Assembly (NCBI RefSeq): GCF_003019815.1
Contig: NZ_CP027773.1
Coordinates: forward strand, 817,001-881,000
DNA from: Variovorax sp. PMC12
GTDB lineage: Bacteria; Pseudomonadota; Gammaproteobacteria; Burkholderiales; Burkholderiaceae_C
Length of the DNA stretch: 64,000 nucleotides
Direction: 5' to 3'
The stretch's first letter is position 1. Each line of letters starts with the position of its first letter. The position numbers were made by a program, and so were the translations under genes. Positions 1 through 7,453 of the stretch are shown piece by piece. The notes beneath the pieces were generated by a model, which did not search any database, had not been told where the DNA came from, and saw nothing but the letters and a program-made list of their open reading frames with translations.

Positions 1-434
1 CGCATCAGGAAAGCCTCGCGTTGACGGCCCGGCAATGCTGCGATCTGTTCCTCGATCTCGTGGAAGACCTGGGCGCGGCGGGTGGTGTCTTCGGCGCTCT
101 CCGATTCCCTAGAGTCGGTCGGCGAGACGAAGTTCTCCAGCAGGTCGAAATCGCCGTCGTCGTCGACCGAGTCGAAGTCGCTGAGGTTCGAGAACAGGGC
201 GCGGCGGGTCTTCTGGCGCCGGAACCAATCGAGGGTGCAGTTCGACAGGATGCGCTGGAACAGCATCGGCAGTTCGTCGGCCGGCTTGTCGCCATAGTGC
301 TGCGCCAGCTTCATCATGCTGTCCTGCACGATATCGAGCGCCGCTTCTTCATCCCGCACGTGGTAGACCGAGCGCTTGAAAGCGCGTCGTTCGACGCTTT
401 TCAGGAAGTCGGAGAGTTCTAGTTCAGTGGCCAA
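1..434 (-). CDS. RNA polymerase sigma factor, sigma-70 (ECF-like), 3' end beyond window
   Basis: Directs RNA polymerase to a specific promoter set. About 144 N-terminal codons are visible and continue past the left edge. I see a region 2-like stretch (HVRDEEAALDIVQDSMMKLA), a tryptophan-containing LDWFRRQKTRR segment, an acidic linker rich in Asp and Glu, and the opening of region 4 (LPGRQREAF). The only sensible start is TTG at 434-432, because no ATG or GTG occurs in frame nearby; the first residues would read MATELELSDFLKS. It is divergent from ilvB. The regulon cannot be told from the sequence. The exact sigma group is an inference from the short size of the visible regions and the linker. 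Confidence 0.8.
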   Translation of the reverse strand, partial: MATELELSDFLKSVERRAFKRSVYHVRDEEAALDIVQDSMMKLAQHYGDKPADELPMLFQRILSNCTLDWFRRQKTRRALFSNLSDFDSVDDDGDFDLLENFVSPTDSRESESAEDTTRRAQVFHEIEEQIAALPGRQREAFLM

Positions 435-682
435 GCGAGAGGGGGCGCAGGTCGCGCCGCGTGGGAAGAGGGGTCTAGCGATCGCGTATGTTTACCGCCG
501 CGGATTATGCCTTTGTCGCTTTACGCAAGAGCTGAAGCGAATCTGAACGCCCGGAAATGTCATAATCCGCGCTGCAAGTCAAAAGGCAAACGGGTCACGG
601 TCCGGCGGAACATCAGTCCGCTCATGGCTTTGGCCTCAAGTCCTGGCGCGGCCTCACAAGGGTTGGCAAGGGGCACCCAAGG

Positions 683-700
683 TATTTCGTTCCCGAAATA
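683..700 (+). promoter_or_regulatory. Short hairpin just upstream of the ilvB ribosome-binding site
   Basis: TATTTCG (683-689) and CGAAATA (694-700) can pair around a 4-nt loop, ending three bases before the purine-rich ribosome-binding site AAAGG at about 704-708. The stem is AT-rich in a GC-rich leader. A role in translation or mRNA stability of ilvB is only a guess. The rest of the 280-base gap from 435 to 714 shows no leader peptide rich in Ile, Leu or Val. Confidence 0.3.
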
Positions 701-714
701 AACAAAGGTTGATC

Positions 715-2499
715 ATGGAAATCTCCAAGGCGGAAATCCTCTCCGCTGCCGCTGCGTCGTCGCACGCCGGCAACGCCACGCAAGAACTCATGGGCGCTGA
801 AGTGCTGGTCAAGGCACTGCAGGCCGAAGGCGTGCAATACGTCTGGGGTTACCCCGGCGGCGCCGTTCTCTACATCTACGACGCGTTCTACAAGCAGGAC
901 ACCATCCAGCACGTGCTGGTGCGTCACGAGCAGGCAGCCGTGCACGCGGCCGACGGCTATGCGCGCGCGACCGGCGAAGTCGGCGTGGCGCTGGTCACTT
1001 CCGGCCCGGGCCTGACCAACGCGGTCACCGGTATCGCCACGGCGTACATGGACTCGATCCCGATGGTGATCATTTCGGGCCAGGTGCCGACCGCGGCCAT
1101 CGGCCTCGACGCCTTCCAGGAATGCGACACGGTCGGCATCACCCGCCCCATCGTCAAGCACAACTTCCTCGTCAAGGATCCCAAGGATCTGGCCATGACG
1201 ATGAAGAAGGCCTTCCACATCGCGCGCAGCGGCCGTCCGGGCCCGGTGGTGGTGGACGTGCCGAAGGACGTTTCCTTCAAGAAGGTTCCCTACGCAGGTT
1301 ATCCCGACAAGGTCGAGATGCGTTCGTACAACCCGGTGCGCAAGGGCCACGGCGGACAGATCCGCAAGGCGCTGCAACTGTTGCTGGCCGCCAAGCGCCC
1401 ATACATCTACACGGGCGGCGGCGTGCTGCTGGGCAACGCCACCAACGAGCTGCGCACCCTGGTCGACATGCTCGGCTACCCGGTCACGAACACGCTGATG
1501 GGCCTGGGCGCCTATCCGGCGAGCGACCGCAAGTTCCTCGGCATGCTGGGCATGCACGGCACCATCGAAGCCAACAACGCGATGCAGAACTGCGACGTGC
1601 TGCTGGCGGTGGGTGCGCGTTTCGACGACCGCGTCATCGGCAATCCCAAGCACTTCGCGCAGAACGAACGCAAGATCATCCACGTCGACATCGACCCGTC
1701 GAGCATCTCCAAGCGCGTGAAGGTCGACATCCCGATCGTCGGCGACGTGAAGGACGTGCTCACCGAACTGATCTCGATGATCCGCGAGAGCACCGCCAAG
1801 CCCGACGCCGGTGCGCTGGCCGGCTGGTGGAAGACCATCGAGGCCTGGCGCTCGCGCGACTGCCTCAAGTACGACCGCGGCAACAAGGACGTGATCAAGC
1901 CGCAGTACGTGGTCGAGACCCTCTGGAACATGACCAAGGACGCCGACGCGTACATCACGTCGGACGTGGGCCAGCACCAGATGTGGGCCGCCCAGTACTA
2001 CCGCTTCGACGAGCCGCGCCGCTGGATCAACTCCGGCGGCCTGGGCACCATGGGCGTGGGCATTCCCTATGCCATGGGCATCAAGCTCGCCAAGCCCGAT
2101 TCGGAAGTGTTCACCATCACCGGCGAAGGCTCGGTGCAGATGTGCATCCAGGAACTATCCACCTGCCTGCAATACAACACGCCGATCAAGATCTGCTCGC
2201 TCAACAACCGCTACCTGGGCATGGTGCGGCAGTGGCAGGAGATCGAATACTCCGGCCGCTACAGCCACAGCTACATGGATGCACTGCCCAACTTCGTGAA
2301 GCTCGCCGAGGCCTACGGCCACGTCGGCATGCTGATCGAGCGTCCACAAGACGTGGAGCCCGCGCTGCGCGAAGCACGCAAGCTCAAGGACCGCACGGTG
2401 TTCATGGACTTCCGCACCGATCCCACTGAAAACGTGTTCCCGATGGTGAAGGCCGGAATGGGCATCACCGAAATGCTGCTGGGTTCCGAAGATCTCTGA
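715..2499 (+). CDS. ilvB: Acetolactate synthase, large catalytic subunit
   Basis: Condenses pyruvate with pyruvate or 2-ketobutyrate using thiamine diphosphate and FAD, the first common step of valine, leucine and isoleucine synthesis in the cytoplasm. The 594-residue product has the full three-domain length. The cofactor-activating glutamate is E72 (LVRHEQAAVHAADGYARA), and the C-terminal thiamine diphosphate motif begins GEGSVQM and ends SLNNRYLG. The first motif residue after Gly is Glu rather than the usual Asp, which I recall from other Burkholderiales. ATG at 715 is preferred over TTG at 709 because AAAGG lies 6-7 bases before it. It is followed by ilvH after 104 bases. Confidence 0.97.
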   Translation: MEISKAEILSAAAASSHAGNATQELMGAEVLVKALQAEGVQYVWGYPGGAVLYIYDAFYKQDTIQHVLVRHEQAAVHAADGYARATGEVGVALVTSGPGLTNAVTGIATAYMDSIPMVIISGQVPTAAIGLDAFQECDTVGITRPIVKHNFLVKDPKDLAMTMKKAFHIARSGRPGPVVVDVPKDVSFKKVPYAGYPDKVEMRSYNPVRKGHGGQIRKALQLLLAAKRPYIYTGGGVLLGNATNELRTLVDMLGYPVTNTLMGLGAYPASDRKFLGMLGMHGTIEANNAMQNCDVLLAVGARFDDRVIGNPKHFAQNERKIIHVDIDPSSISKRVKVDIPIVGDVKDVLTELISMIRESTAKPDAGALAGWWKTIEAWRSRDCLKYDRGNKDVIKPQYVVETLWNMTKDADAYITSDVGQHQMWAAQYYRFDEPRRWINSGGLGTMGVGIPYAMGIKLAKPDSEVFTITGEGSVQMCIQELSTCLQYNTPIKICSLNNRYLGMVRQWQEIEYSGRYSHSYMDALPNFVKLAEAYGHVGMLIERPQDVEPALREARKLKDRTVFMDFRTDPTENVFPMVKAGMGITEMLLGSEDL

Positions 2500-2540
2500 T
2501 CCGCGGAACATTCGCTCAACTCCTTACTGACGAATCTATT

Positions 2541-2582
2541 GCCCGCCGAGCCCGCGCATTACCGTGCACGGGGGAGGGCGGC
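2541..2582 (+). promoter_or_regulatory. Structured leader before ilvH, candidate ilvH-type RNA motif
   Basis: The 104 bases between ilvB and ilvH can fold into a stem with an internal loop. An outer GCCC (about 2541) pairs with GGGC near 2577. An inner CCCG-C-GCA pairs with TGC-A-CGGG around a TTACCG loop. The ribosome-binding site AGAGGA follows shortly after. An RNA class called the ilvH motif has been described upstream of ilvH in Betaproteobacteria; I match it here by position and organism, not by a covariance model. It could let ilvH respond separately from ilvB. Confidence 0.4.
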
Positions 2583-2603
2583 GAAAAGAGGAGTCACGCA
2601 AAC

Positions 2604-3095
2604 ATGAAACACATCATTGCAGTGCTGTTGGAAAACGAGCCGGGTGCTCTTTCCCGCGTGGTGGGCCTGTTCTCGGCCCGTGGCTACAACATCGAATCGC
2701 TGACAGTCGCGCCGACCGAGGACTCGAGCCTCTCGCGCATGACCATCGTCACGACCGGCTCCGACGACGTGATCGAGCAGATCACCAAGCACCTGAACCG
2801 CCTGATCGAAGTGGTGAAGGTCGTCGACCTGACCGAGGGCGCCTACACCGAGCGCGAGCTCATGATGGTGAAGGTGCGCGCGGTCGGCAAGGAGCGCGAG
2901 GAAATGATGCGCATGGCGGAAATCTTCCGCGGCCGCATCATCGACGTGACCGACAAGAGCTACACCATCGAACTCACCGGCGACCACGGCAAGAACGACG
3001 CTTTCCTGGAAGCGATCGAGCGTAGCGCTATCCTCGAAACTGTCCGCACCGGTGCCAGCGGCATCGGGCGCGGTGAGCGCATCCTGCGCGTGTAG
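2604..3095 (+). CDS. ilvH: Acetolactate synthase, small regulatory subunit
   Basis: Regulatory partner of IlvB that activates the catalytic subunit and confers valine feedback inhibition. At 163 residues it has the normal IlvH length. It starts with an ACT domain (KHIIAVLLENEPGALSRVVG, residues 2-21; then YNIESLTVAPTED), the usual valine-binding fold, and continues with the C-terminal domain typical of the family (EIFRGRIIDV). The start is fixed by AGAGGAG about 9-15 bases upstream. It lies between ilvB and ilvC on the same strand, as in most Burkholderiales. Confidence 0.96.
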   Translation: MKHIIAVLLENEPGALSRVVGLFSARGYNIESLTVAPTEDSSLSRMTIVTTGSDDVIEQITKHLNRLIEVVKVVDLTEGAYTERELMMVKVRAVGKEREEMMRMAEIFRGRIIDVTDKSYTIELTGDHGKNDAFLEAIERSAILETVRTGASGIGRGERILRV

Positions 3096-3148
3096 GGGGT
3101 GCAGATCCCCTCAGTTTCATCGTTTCATCGACACATGAGGAGAACGTG

Positions 3149-3412
3149 ATGCAAGACTTGCTGGGATTCGACAAGATGGTGACGCCCATCATCATCCGGA
3201 TACTGTATTTCCTTGGATTGCTGGCTGTGCTCGCAATGACCGCCACGGCGCTGTTCCAGGGGCGGATCCTGGTCGCCATCGGGGTCCTGGTTTTCGGCGC
3301 GATCATTGTTCGCGTCTACAGCGAATTGCTGATCCTGCTGTTCCGCATTCACGACAACCTCGTGTCCATCAATCAGCAAATGAAGGCCCGGAATACTTCC
3401 GGCCCACTGTGA
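3149..3412 (+). CDS. Small membrane protein, DUF4282 family
   Basis: An 87-residue protein with two hydrophobic segments (about residues 14-35 and 40-62) separated by a short turn (QGR), followed by a polar C-terminal tail. The pattern LLGFDKMVTPIIIRILYFLG and the central LVFGAIIVRVYSELLILLFR match DUF4282, a family of small inner-membrane proteins of unknown role. ATG at 3149 follows AGGAGA with good spacing; an in-frame GTG sits one codon earlier. It lies inside the ilv cluster between ilvH and ilvC, so it is probably co-transcribed, but nothing links it to amino-acid synthesis. Confidence 0.8.
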   Translation: MQDLLGFDKMVTPIIIRILYFLGLLAVLAMTATALFQGRILVAIGVLVFGAIIVRVYSELLILLFRIHDNLVSINQQMKARNTSGPL

Positions 3413-3465
3413 GTGAATGCGTCCCCGCTGTTGGGGATGCTCGAGATTAAATAGGAAAGACGCAT

Positions 3466-4482
3466 ATGAAGGTTTATTACGACAAGGACGCGGACCTCAG
3501 CCTCATCAAGGGCAAGACGGTCGCCATCATCGGTTACGGCTCGCAAGGCCATGCGCACGCGCAGAACCTGAACGACAGCGGCGTCAAGGTCGTGGTCGGC
3601 CTGCGCAAGGGCGGCGCCTCGTGGCCCAAGGTCGAGAAGGCCGGCCTGAAGGTCGCTGAAGTCGCCGACGCCGTGAAGGCCGCCGACGTCGTCATGATCC
3701 TGCTGCCCGACGAGCAGATCGCGAACGTCTACAAGAACGACGTGGCTCCGAACATCAAGGAAGGCGCTTCGCTGGTCTTCGCGCACGGCTTCAACGTGCA
3801 CTATGGCTTCGTGCAGCCGCGCGCCGACCTCGACGTATGGATGGTCGCTCCCAAGGCCCCGGGCCATACCGTGCGCAGCACGTACACCCAAGGCGGCGGC
3901 GTGCCCCACCTCGTGGCTGTGCACCAGGACAAGACCGGCAAGGCACGTGACCTCGCGCTGAGCTACGCCACCGCCAACGGCGGCGGCAAGGCCGGCATCA
4001 TCGAGACCAACTTCCGCGAAGAAACCGAGACCGACCTGTTCGGCGAACAAGCGGTTCTGTGCGGCGGTACGGTCGAGCTGATCAAGGCCGGTTTCGAAAC
4101 GCTGGTGGAAGCCGGCTACGCGCCCGAAATGGCGTACTTCGAATGCCTGCACGAGCTGAAGCTGATCGTCGACCTGATCTATGAAGGCGGCATCGCCAAC
4201 ATGAACTACTCGATCTCGAACAACGCCGAGTACGGCGAGTACGTCACCGGCCCGCGCGTCGTGACCGAAGAGACCAAGAAGGTCATGAAGCAAGTGCTGA
4301 AGGACATCCAGACCGGCGAATACGCCAAGAGCTTCGTGCTCGAAAACGCTGCGGGCGCTCCCACGCTGATCAGCCGCCGCCGCCTGAACGCAGAGCACCA
4401 GATCGAAGTCGTCGGCGAAAAGCTGCGCGCGATGATGCCCTGGATCAAGAAGAACAAGCTGGTCGACCAGACCCGCAACTGA
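3466..4482 (+). CDS. ilvC: Ketol-acid reductoisomerase (NADP+)
   Basis: Isomerises and reduces acetolactate or acetohydroxybutyrate to the dihydroxy acids of valine and isoleucine synthesis. The 338 residues match the short class I enzyme. The N-terminal Rossmann motif GYGSQGHAHAQNL is at about residues 24-36. The knotted C-terminal domain carries the metal ligands in ETDLFGEQ and a later ECLHELKLIVDL helix. The start has AGGAAAG upstream. Two strong intrinsic terminators follow directly, so it probably ends the ilvB-ilvH-DUF4282-ilvC transcript. Confidence 0.97.
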   Translation: MKVYYDKDADLSLIKGKTVAIIGYGSQGHAHAQNLNDSGVKVVVGLRKGGASWPKVEKAGLKVAEVADAVKAADVVMILLPDEQIANVYKNDVAPNIKEGASLVFAHGFNVHYGFVQPRADLDVWMVAPKAPGHTVRSTYTQGGGVPHLVAVHQDKTGKARDLALSYATANGGGKAGIIETNFREETETDLFGEQAVLCGGTVELIKAGFETLVEAGYAPEMAYFECLHELKLIVDLIYEGGIANMNYSISNNAEYGEYVTGPRVVTEETKKVMKQVLKDIQTGEYAKSFVLENAAGAPTLISRRRLNAEHQIEVVGEKLRAMMPWIKKNKLVDQTRN

Positions 4483-4495
4483 TCATCCGGTTGAA

Positions 4496-4514
4496 GGGCG
4501 CTTCGGCGCCTTTT
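4496..4514 (+). terminator. Intrinsic terminator after ilvC, first of two
   Basis: GGCGC (4497-4501) pairs with GCGCC (4506-4510) around a TTCG tetraloop, followed by TTTTC. It starts 14 bases after the ilvC stop codon. Confidence 0.7.
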
Positions 4515-4519
4515 CCCGA

Positions 4520-4549
4520 GGGCCACCCGTCGCGGTGGCCCTTTTGTTT
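4520..4549 (+). terminator. Intrinsic terminator after ilvC, second of two
   Basis: GGGCCACC (4520-4527) pairs with GGTGGCCC (4534-4541) around a 6-nt loop, followed by TTTTGTTT. Together with the hairpin just before it, this forms a tandem terminator that separates the ilv transcript from pssA. Confidence 0.85.
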
Positions 4550-4664
4550 GAAGGGGGCGAAGAGGTCCCCTGAACTACACTGCGAGCCATGCGATTCACA
4601 GATCAAGATGCTATCGATTGGATAGCTGTACGTGGCGTGCCCATGAGGGACGGAGGCAATTTCA

Positions 4665-5489
4665 ATGCATGACGATACGGTTCCCGACGACGTGCAACCG
4701 CGCAAACGCCGCAAGGGCATCTACATCCTGCCGAACCTGTTCACGCTGGCGGCGCTGTTCGGCGGGTTCTATTCGGTGGTGATGGCCATGAACGCGCGCT
4801 TCGACCTCGCGGCGCTAGGCGTGTTCGCCGCGATGGTGCTCGACAGCCTCGACGGCCGCGTGGCCCGCATGACCAACACGCAGAGCGCGTTCGGCGAGCA
4901 GATGGATTCGCTGTCCGACATGGTGTCGTTCGGCGCCGCGCCCGCGCTCATCGCTTACGAGTGGTCGCTCAAGGGCCTGGGGCGCTGGGGCTGGATTGCC
5001 GCGTTCGTGTATTGCGCCTGCGCGGCCTTGCGGCTGGCGCGCTTCAACGTGAACACCGGCGTGGTCGACAAGCGTTGGTTTCAGGGACTTCCGTCGCCGG
5101 CGGCCGCGGCACTGGTGGCCGGCTTCATCTGGCTGGTGAATGAATGGGGCAAGCGCGGCGGCGACGTGCTGTACCTTTCGTGGACGCAGATCACCTGGGT
5201 CACGTTTGCATTCACGCTGTATGCGGGTCTCACGATGGTCACGAACGCGCCGTTCTACAGCTTCAAGGACATCCAGATGAAGAAGAGCGTGCCCTTCGTG
5301 GTGATCGTGCTCATCGCGCTGGGCATCGCGGTCATCAACATCAACCCGCCGACGGTGCTCTTCGGCCTGTTCGTCGCCTACGGCCTGAGCGGCTATGTCG
5401 TGTATGCCTGGCGCAAGGCCAAGGGCCAGCCGGCAAGCGTGATCAGTACCTCCACCGAAGAGCCCGACGAGCGCGGACTGCATAACTGA
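4665..5489 (+). CDS. pssA: CDP-diacylglycerol-serine O-phosphatidyltransferase
   Basis: Makes phosphatidylserine from CDP-diacylglycerol and serine in the inner membrane, the precursor of phosphatidylethanolamine. The 274-residue protein has several hydrophobic helices and the CDP-alcohol phosphotransferase signature D-G-x2-A-R-x8-G-x3-D-x3-D, seen as DGRVAR, then FGEQMDSLSD (around residues 65-87). A basic N-terminus (RKRRKG) precedes the first helix. The partner decarboxylase gene psd, which often sits between ilvC and pssA in this order, is not in the gap here. The gene stands between the ilvC terminators and the leucine leader. Confidence 0.94.
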   Translation: MHDDTVPDDVQPRKRRKGIYILPNLFTLAALFGGFYSVVMAMNARFDLAALGVFAAMVLDSLDGRVARMTNTQSAFGEQMDSLSDMVSFGAAPALIAYEWSLKGLGRWGWIAAFVYCACAALRLARFNVNTGVVDKRWFQGLPSPAAAALVAGFIWLVNEWGKRGGDVLYLSWTQITWVTFAFTLYAGLTMVTNAPFYSFKDIQMKKSVPFVVIVLIALGIAVININPPTVLFGLFVAYGLSGYVVYAWRKAKGQPASVISTSTEEPDERGLHN

Positions 5490-5533
5490 GGCCAGGGCAG
5501 GCCCGCTCAGCCTGTGCTACATTCGCAACCCTC

Positions 5534-5590
5534 ATGACCAAGATTTCGCTGCTGGCCCTACTAGCCCTCCCTCACGGGCGGAGACGGTAG
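5534..5590 (+). CDS. leuL: Leucine-rich leader peptide for leuA attenuation
   Basis: An 18-codon open reading frame, MTKISLLALLALPHGRRR, ends in TAG at 5588. Five of residues 6-12 are leucine, coded CTG CTG, CTA CTA and CTC; the CTA pair is rare in this high-GC genome, which would sharpen sensitivity to charged leucyl-tRNA. A strong terminator hairpin starts 22 bases after the stop, and leuA follows. This is the classical layout of transcription attenuation: a ribosome stalled at the leucine codons leaves the downstream arm free to form an antiterminator. No strong ribosome-binding site is visible before the ATG. Confidence 0.85.
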   Translation: MTKISLLALLALPHGRRR

Positions 5591-5611
5591 CGCACGCGCA
5601 AATCCCTCACC

Positions 5612-5649
5612 ACGGCCCGTTAGCACCAGCAACGGGCCGTTTGTTTTTT
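5612..5649 (+). terminator. Leucine attenuator terminator upstream of leuA
   Basis: A perfect 10-bp stem, ACGGCCCGTT (5612-5621) with AACGGGCCGT (5631-5640), a 9-nt loop and TTGTTTTTT. The alternative arm ACGGGC (5574-5579), which overlaps the end of the leader peptide, can pair with GCCCGT (5615-5620) inside the terminator stem, giving a mutually exclusive antiterminator. leuA begins 41 bases beyond the T-run. Confidence 0.88.
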
Positions 5650-5690
5650 GGGGTTGCTGGTCGATTACCAACCATCACAGAGAAATCGAC

Positions 5691-7394
5691 ATGCTCAAGC
5701 AACCTCAAAGCAAATACCGCGCATTCGCCCCGATCGGCCTCAAGGACCGTACCTGGCCCGATGCCGTGCTGACCAAGGCGCCCATCTGGCTGTCGACCGA
5801 CCTGCGTGATGGCAACCAGGCGCTGGTCGAGCCGATGGACATCGCGCGCAAGATGCGCATGTTCGAAACCCTCGTGGCCATCGGCTTCAAGGAAATCGAA
5901 GTCGGTTTTCCCTCGGCATCGCAGATCGAATTCGACTTCGTGCGCAAGCTCATCGAGGAAGACCGCATTCCCGAAGACGTGACCATCCAGGTGCTGACGC
6001 AGGCACGCGACCACCTCATTGCACGCACCTTCGAGTCGCTGCAAGGCGCGCCGCGCGCCATCGTGCATCTCTACAACGCAGTGGCCCCGGTGATGCGCCG
6101 CGTGGTCCTCGGCATGAACGAAGACCAGATCGTCGAGCTCGCGACCACGCACGCGCGCATGTTCAACGAGTTCGCAGCGAAGCAGCCGAACACCCGGTGG
6201 ACCTTCCAGTATTCGCCCGAAATGTTCTCGGGCACCGACGTGGCGTTTTCCAAGCGCGTGGTCGATGCGGTAACGGAAGTGTGGGCACCGACGCCGCAGC
6301 GCAAGTGCATCGTCAACCTGCCGACGACGGTCGAGCATTCCACGCCGAACATCTTCGCGGACATGATCGAGTGGATGCACCGCAACCTCGCGCGGCGCGA
6401 TTCCATCGTGCTTTGCGTGCATCCGCACAATGACCGCGGCACCGGAACCGCGGCCGGCGAACTGGCCCTCATGGCCGGTGCCGAGCGAATCGAAGGCTGT
6501 CTCTTCGGCAACGGCGAGCGCACCGGCAACCTCGACCTCGTGAACGTCGCGCTCAACCTCTACACCCAAGGCGTTTCTCCGGAACTCGATTTCTCGAACA
6601 TCGACGAGATCCGCGCGACGGTCGAGCACTGCAACCAGATTCCCGTGCATCCGCGCCACCCTTACGTGGGCGACCTCGTCTACACCTCGTTCTCCGGCTC
6701 TCACCAGGACGCGATCAAGAAGGCTTTCGCGGCGCGCAAGGAAGGCGATATCTGGGACATGCCTTACCTCCCCATCGATCCGAAGGACGTGGGCCGCAGC
6801 TACGAAGCCGTGATCCGCGTGAACAGCCAGTCCGGCAAGGGTGGCATGGCCTATCTGCTCGAGAGCGAGTACGGCATTGAAATGCCGCGCCGCCTGCAGA
6901 TGGAATTCATGCAGGTCGTGCAGCGCGTGATGGACGTGGCCGGCAAGGAACTCACCGCCGCCGACCTCTGGGACCTGTTCGTGCGCGAATACGGCATCGA
7001 GACGGCGCAATCGCTCCAGCACCGTGTGATCGAGGAAGAAGGCGAGGGCGCCAACGCTTCCGTGGTCCTGCGCGGCGATCTGCTGTGGAATGGCGAAACG
7101 CGTGCCATCGAAGGCCGTGGCAACGGACCCATCGACGCCTTCACCCAGGCGCTGAGCAAGGCCACCGGCCACACGGTCCGCGTGATGGACTACCACCAGC
7201 ATGCGATCGGCGCCGGTGCCGATGCGAAGTCCGTGGCCTACCTGGAACTGCGCGTAGATGAAAGCCAGACGCTGTTCGGCGTGGGCATCGACGCCAACGT
7301 GATCTCGGCGTCGCTGAAAGCGATTGTTTCGGGTGTCCAGCGTTCGCGGGCCCGGGGCGCGCACAGCGCACAATCGGTGGTTGAAGTCGCCTGA
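5691..7394 (+). CDS. leuA: 2-isopropylmalate synthase, long (yeast/actinobacterial-type) form
   Basis: Condenses acetyl-CoA with 2-ketoisovalerate, the committed step of leucine synthesis. The 567-residue product is the long form: N-terminal extension (YRAFAPIGLKDRTWPDAVLT), TIM barrel starting at LSTDLRDGNQALVEPMD, metal-binding HPHNDRGTG, and a C-terminal LeuA allosteric domain (GNGPIDAFTQALS, then YHQHAIG) that senses leucine. It lies directly behind the leucine leader and attenuator, so transcription is probably leucine-responsive on top of feedback inhibition. A second synthase of another subfamily follows 59 bases later. Confidence 0.95.
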   Translation: MLKQPQSKYRAFAPIGLKDRTWPDAVLTKAPIWLSTDLRDGNQALVEPMDIARKMRMFETLVAIGFKEIEVGFPSASQIEFDFVRKLIEEDRIPEDVTIQVLTQARDHLIARTFESLQGAPRAIVHLYNAVAPVMRRVVLGMNEDQIVELATTHARMFNEFAAKQPNTRWTFQYSPEMFSGTDVAFSKRVVDAVTEVWAPTPQRKCIVNLPTTVEHSTPNIFADMIEWMHRNLARRDSIVLCVHPHNDRGTGTAAGELALMAGAERIEGCLFGNGERTGNLDLVNVALNLYTQGVSPELDFSNIDEIRATVEHCNQIPVHPRHPYVGDLVYTSFSGSHQDAIKKAFAARKEGDIWDMPYLPIDPKDVGRSYEAVIRVNSQSGKGGMAYLLESEYGIEMPRRLQMEFMQVVQRVMDVAGKELTAADLWDLFVREYGIETAQSLQHRVIEEEGEGANASVVLRGDLLWNGETRAIEGRGNGPIDAFTQALSKATGHTVRVMDYHQHAIGAGADAKSVAYLELRVDESQTLFGVGIDANVISASLKAIVSGVQRSRARGAHSAQSVVEVA

Positions 7395-7453
7395 CGTCGC
7401 CGCGCGGATCCGCGCAGTGCTCGGCAGGTGGCAGCGAACCAAGGAGAACCACG

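Noticed and set aside
507..701. A 64-codon frame upstream of ilvB that might be an ilv leader peptide
   Set aside because: It has no cluster of Ile, Val or Leu codons, no good ribosome-binding site, and is not followed by a terminator-antiterminator pair.
5607..7442. A 611-codon minus-strand frame opposite leuA
   Set aside because: Shadow of the high-GC coding strand: His/Arg-rich, no motifs, while the plus strand is an intact synthase.
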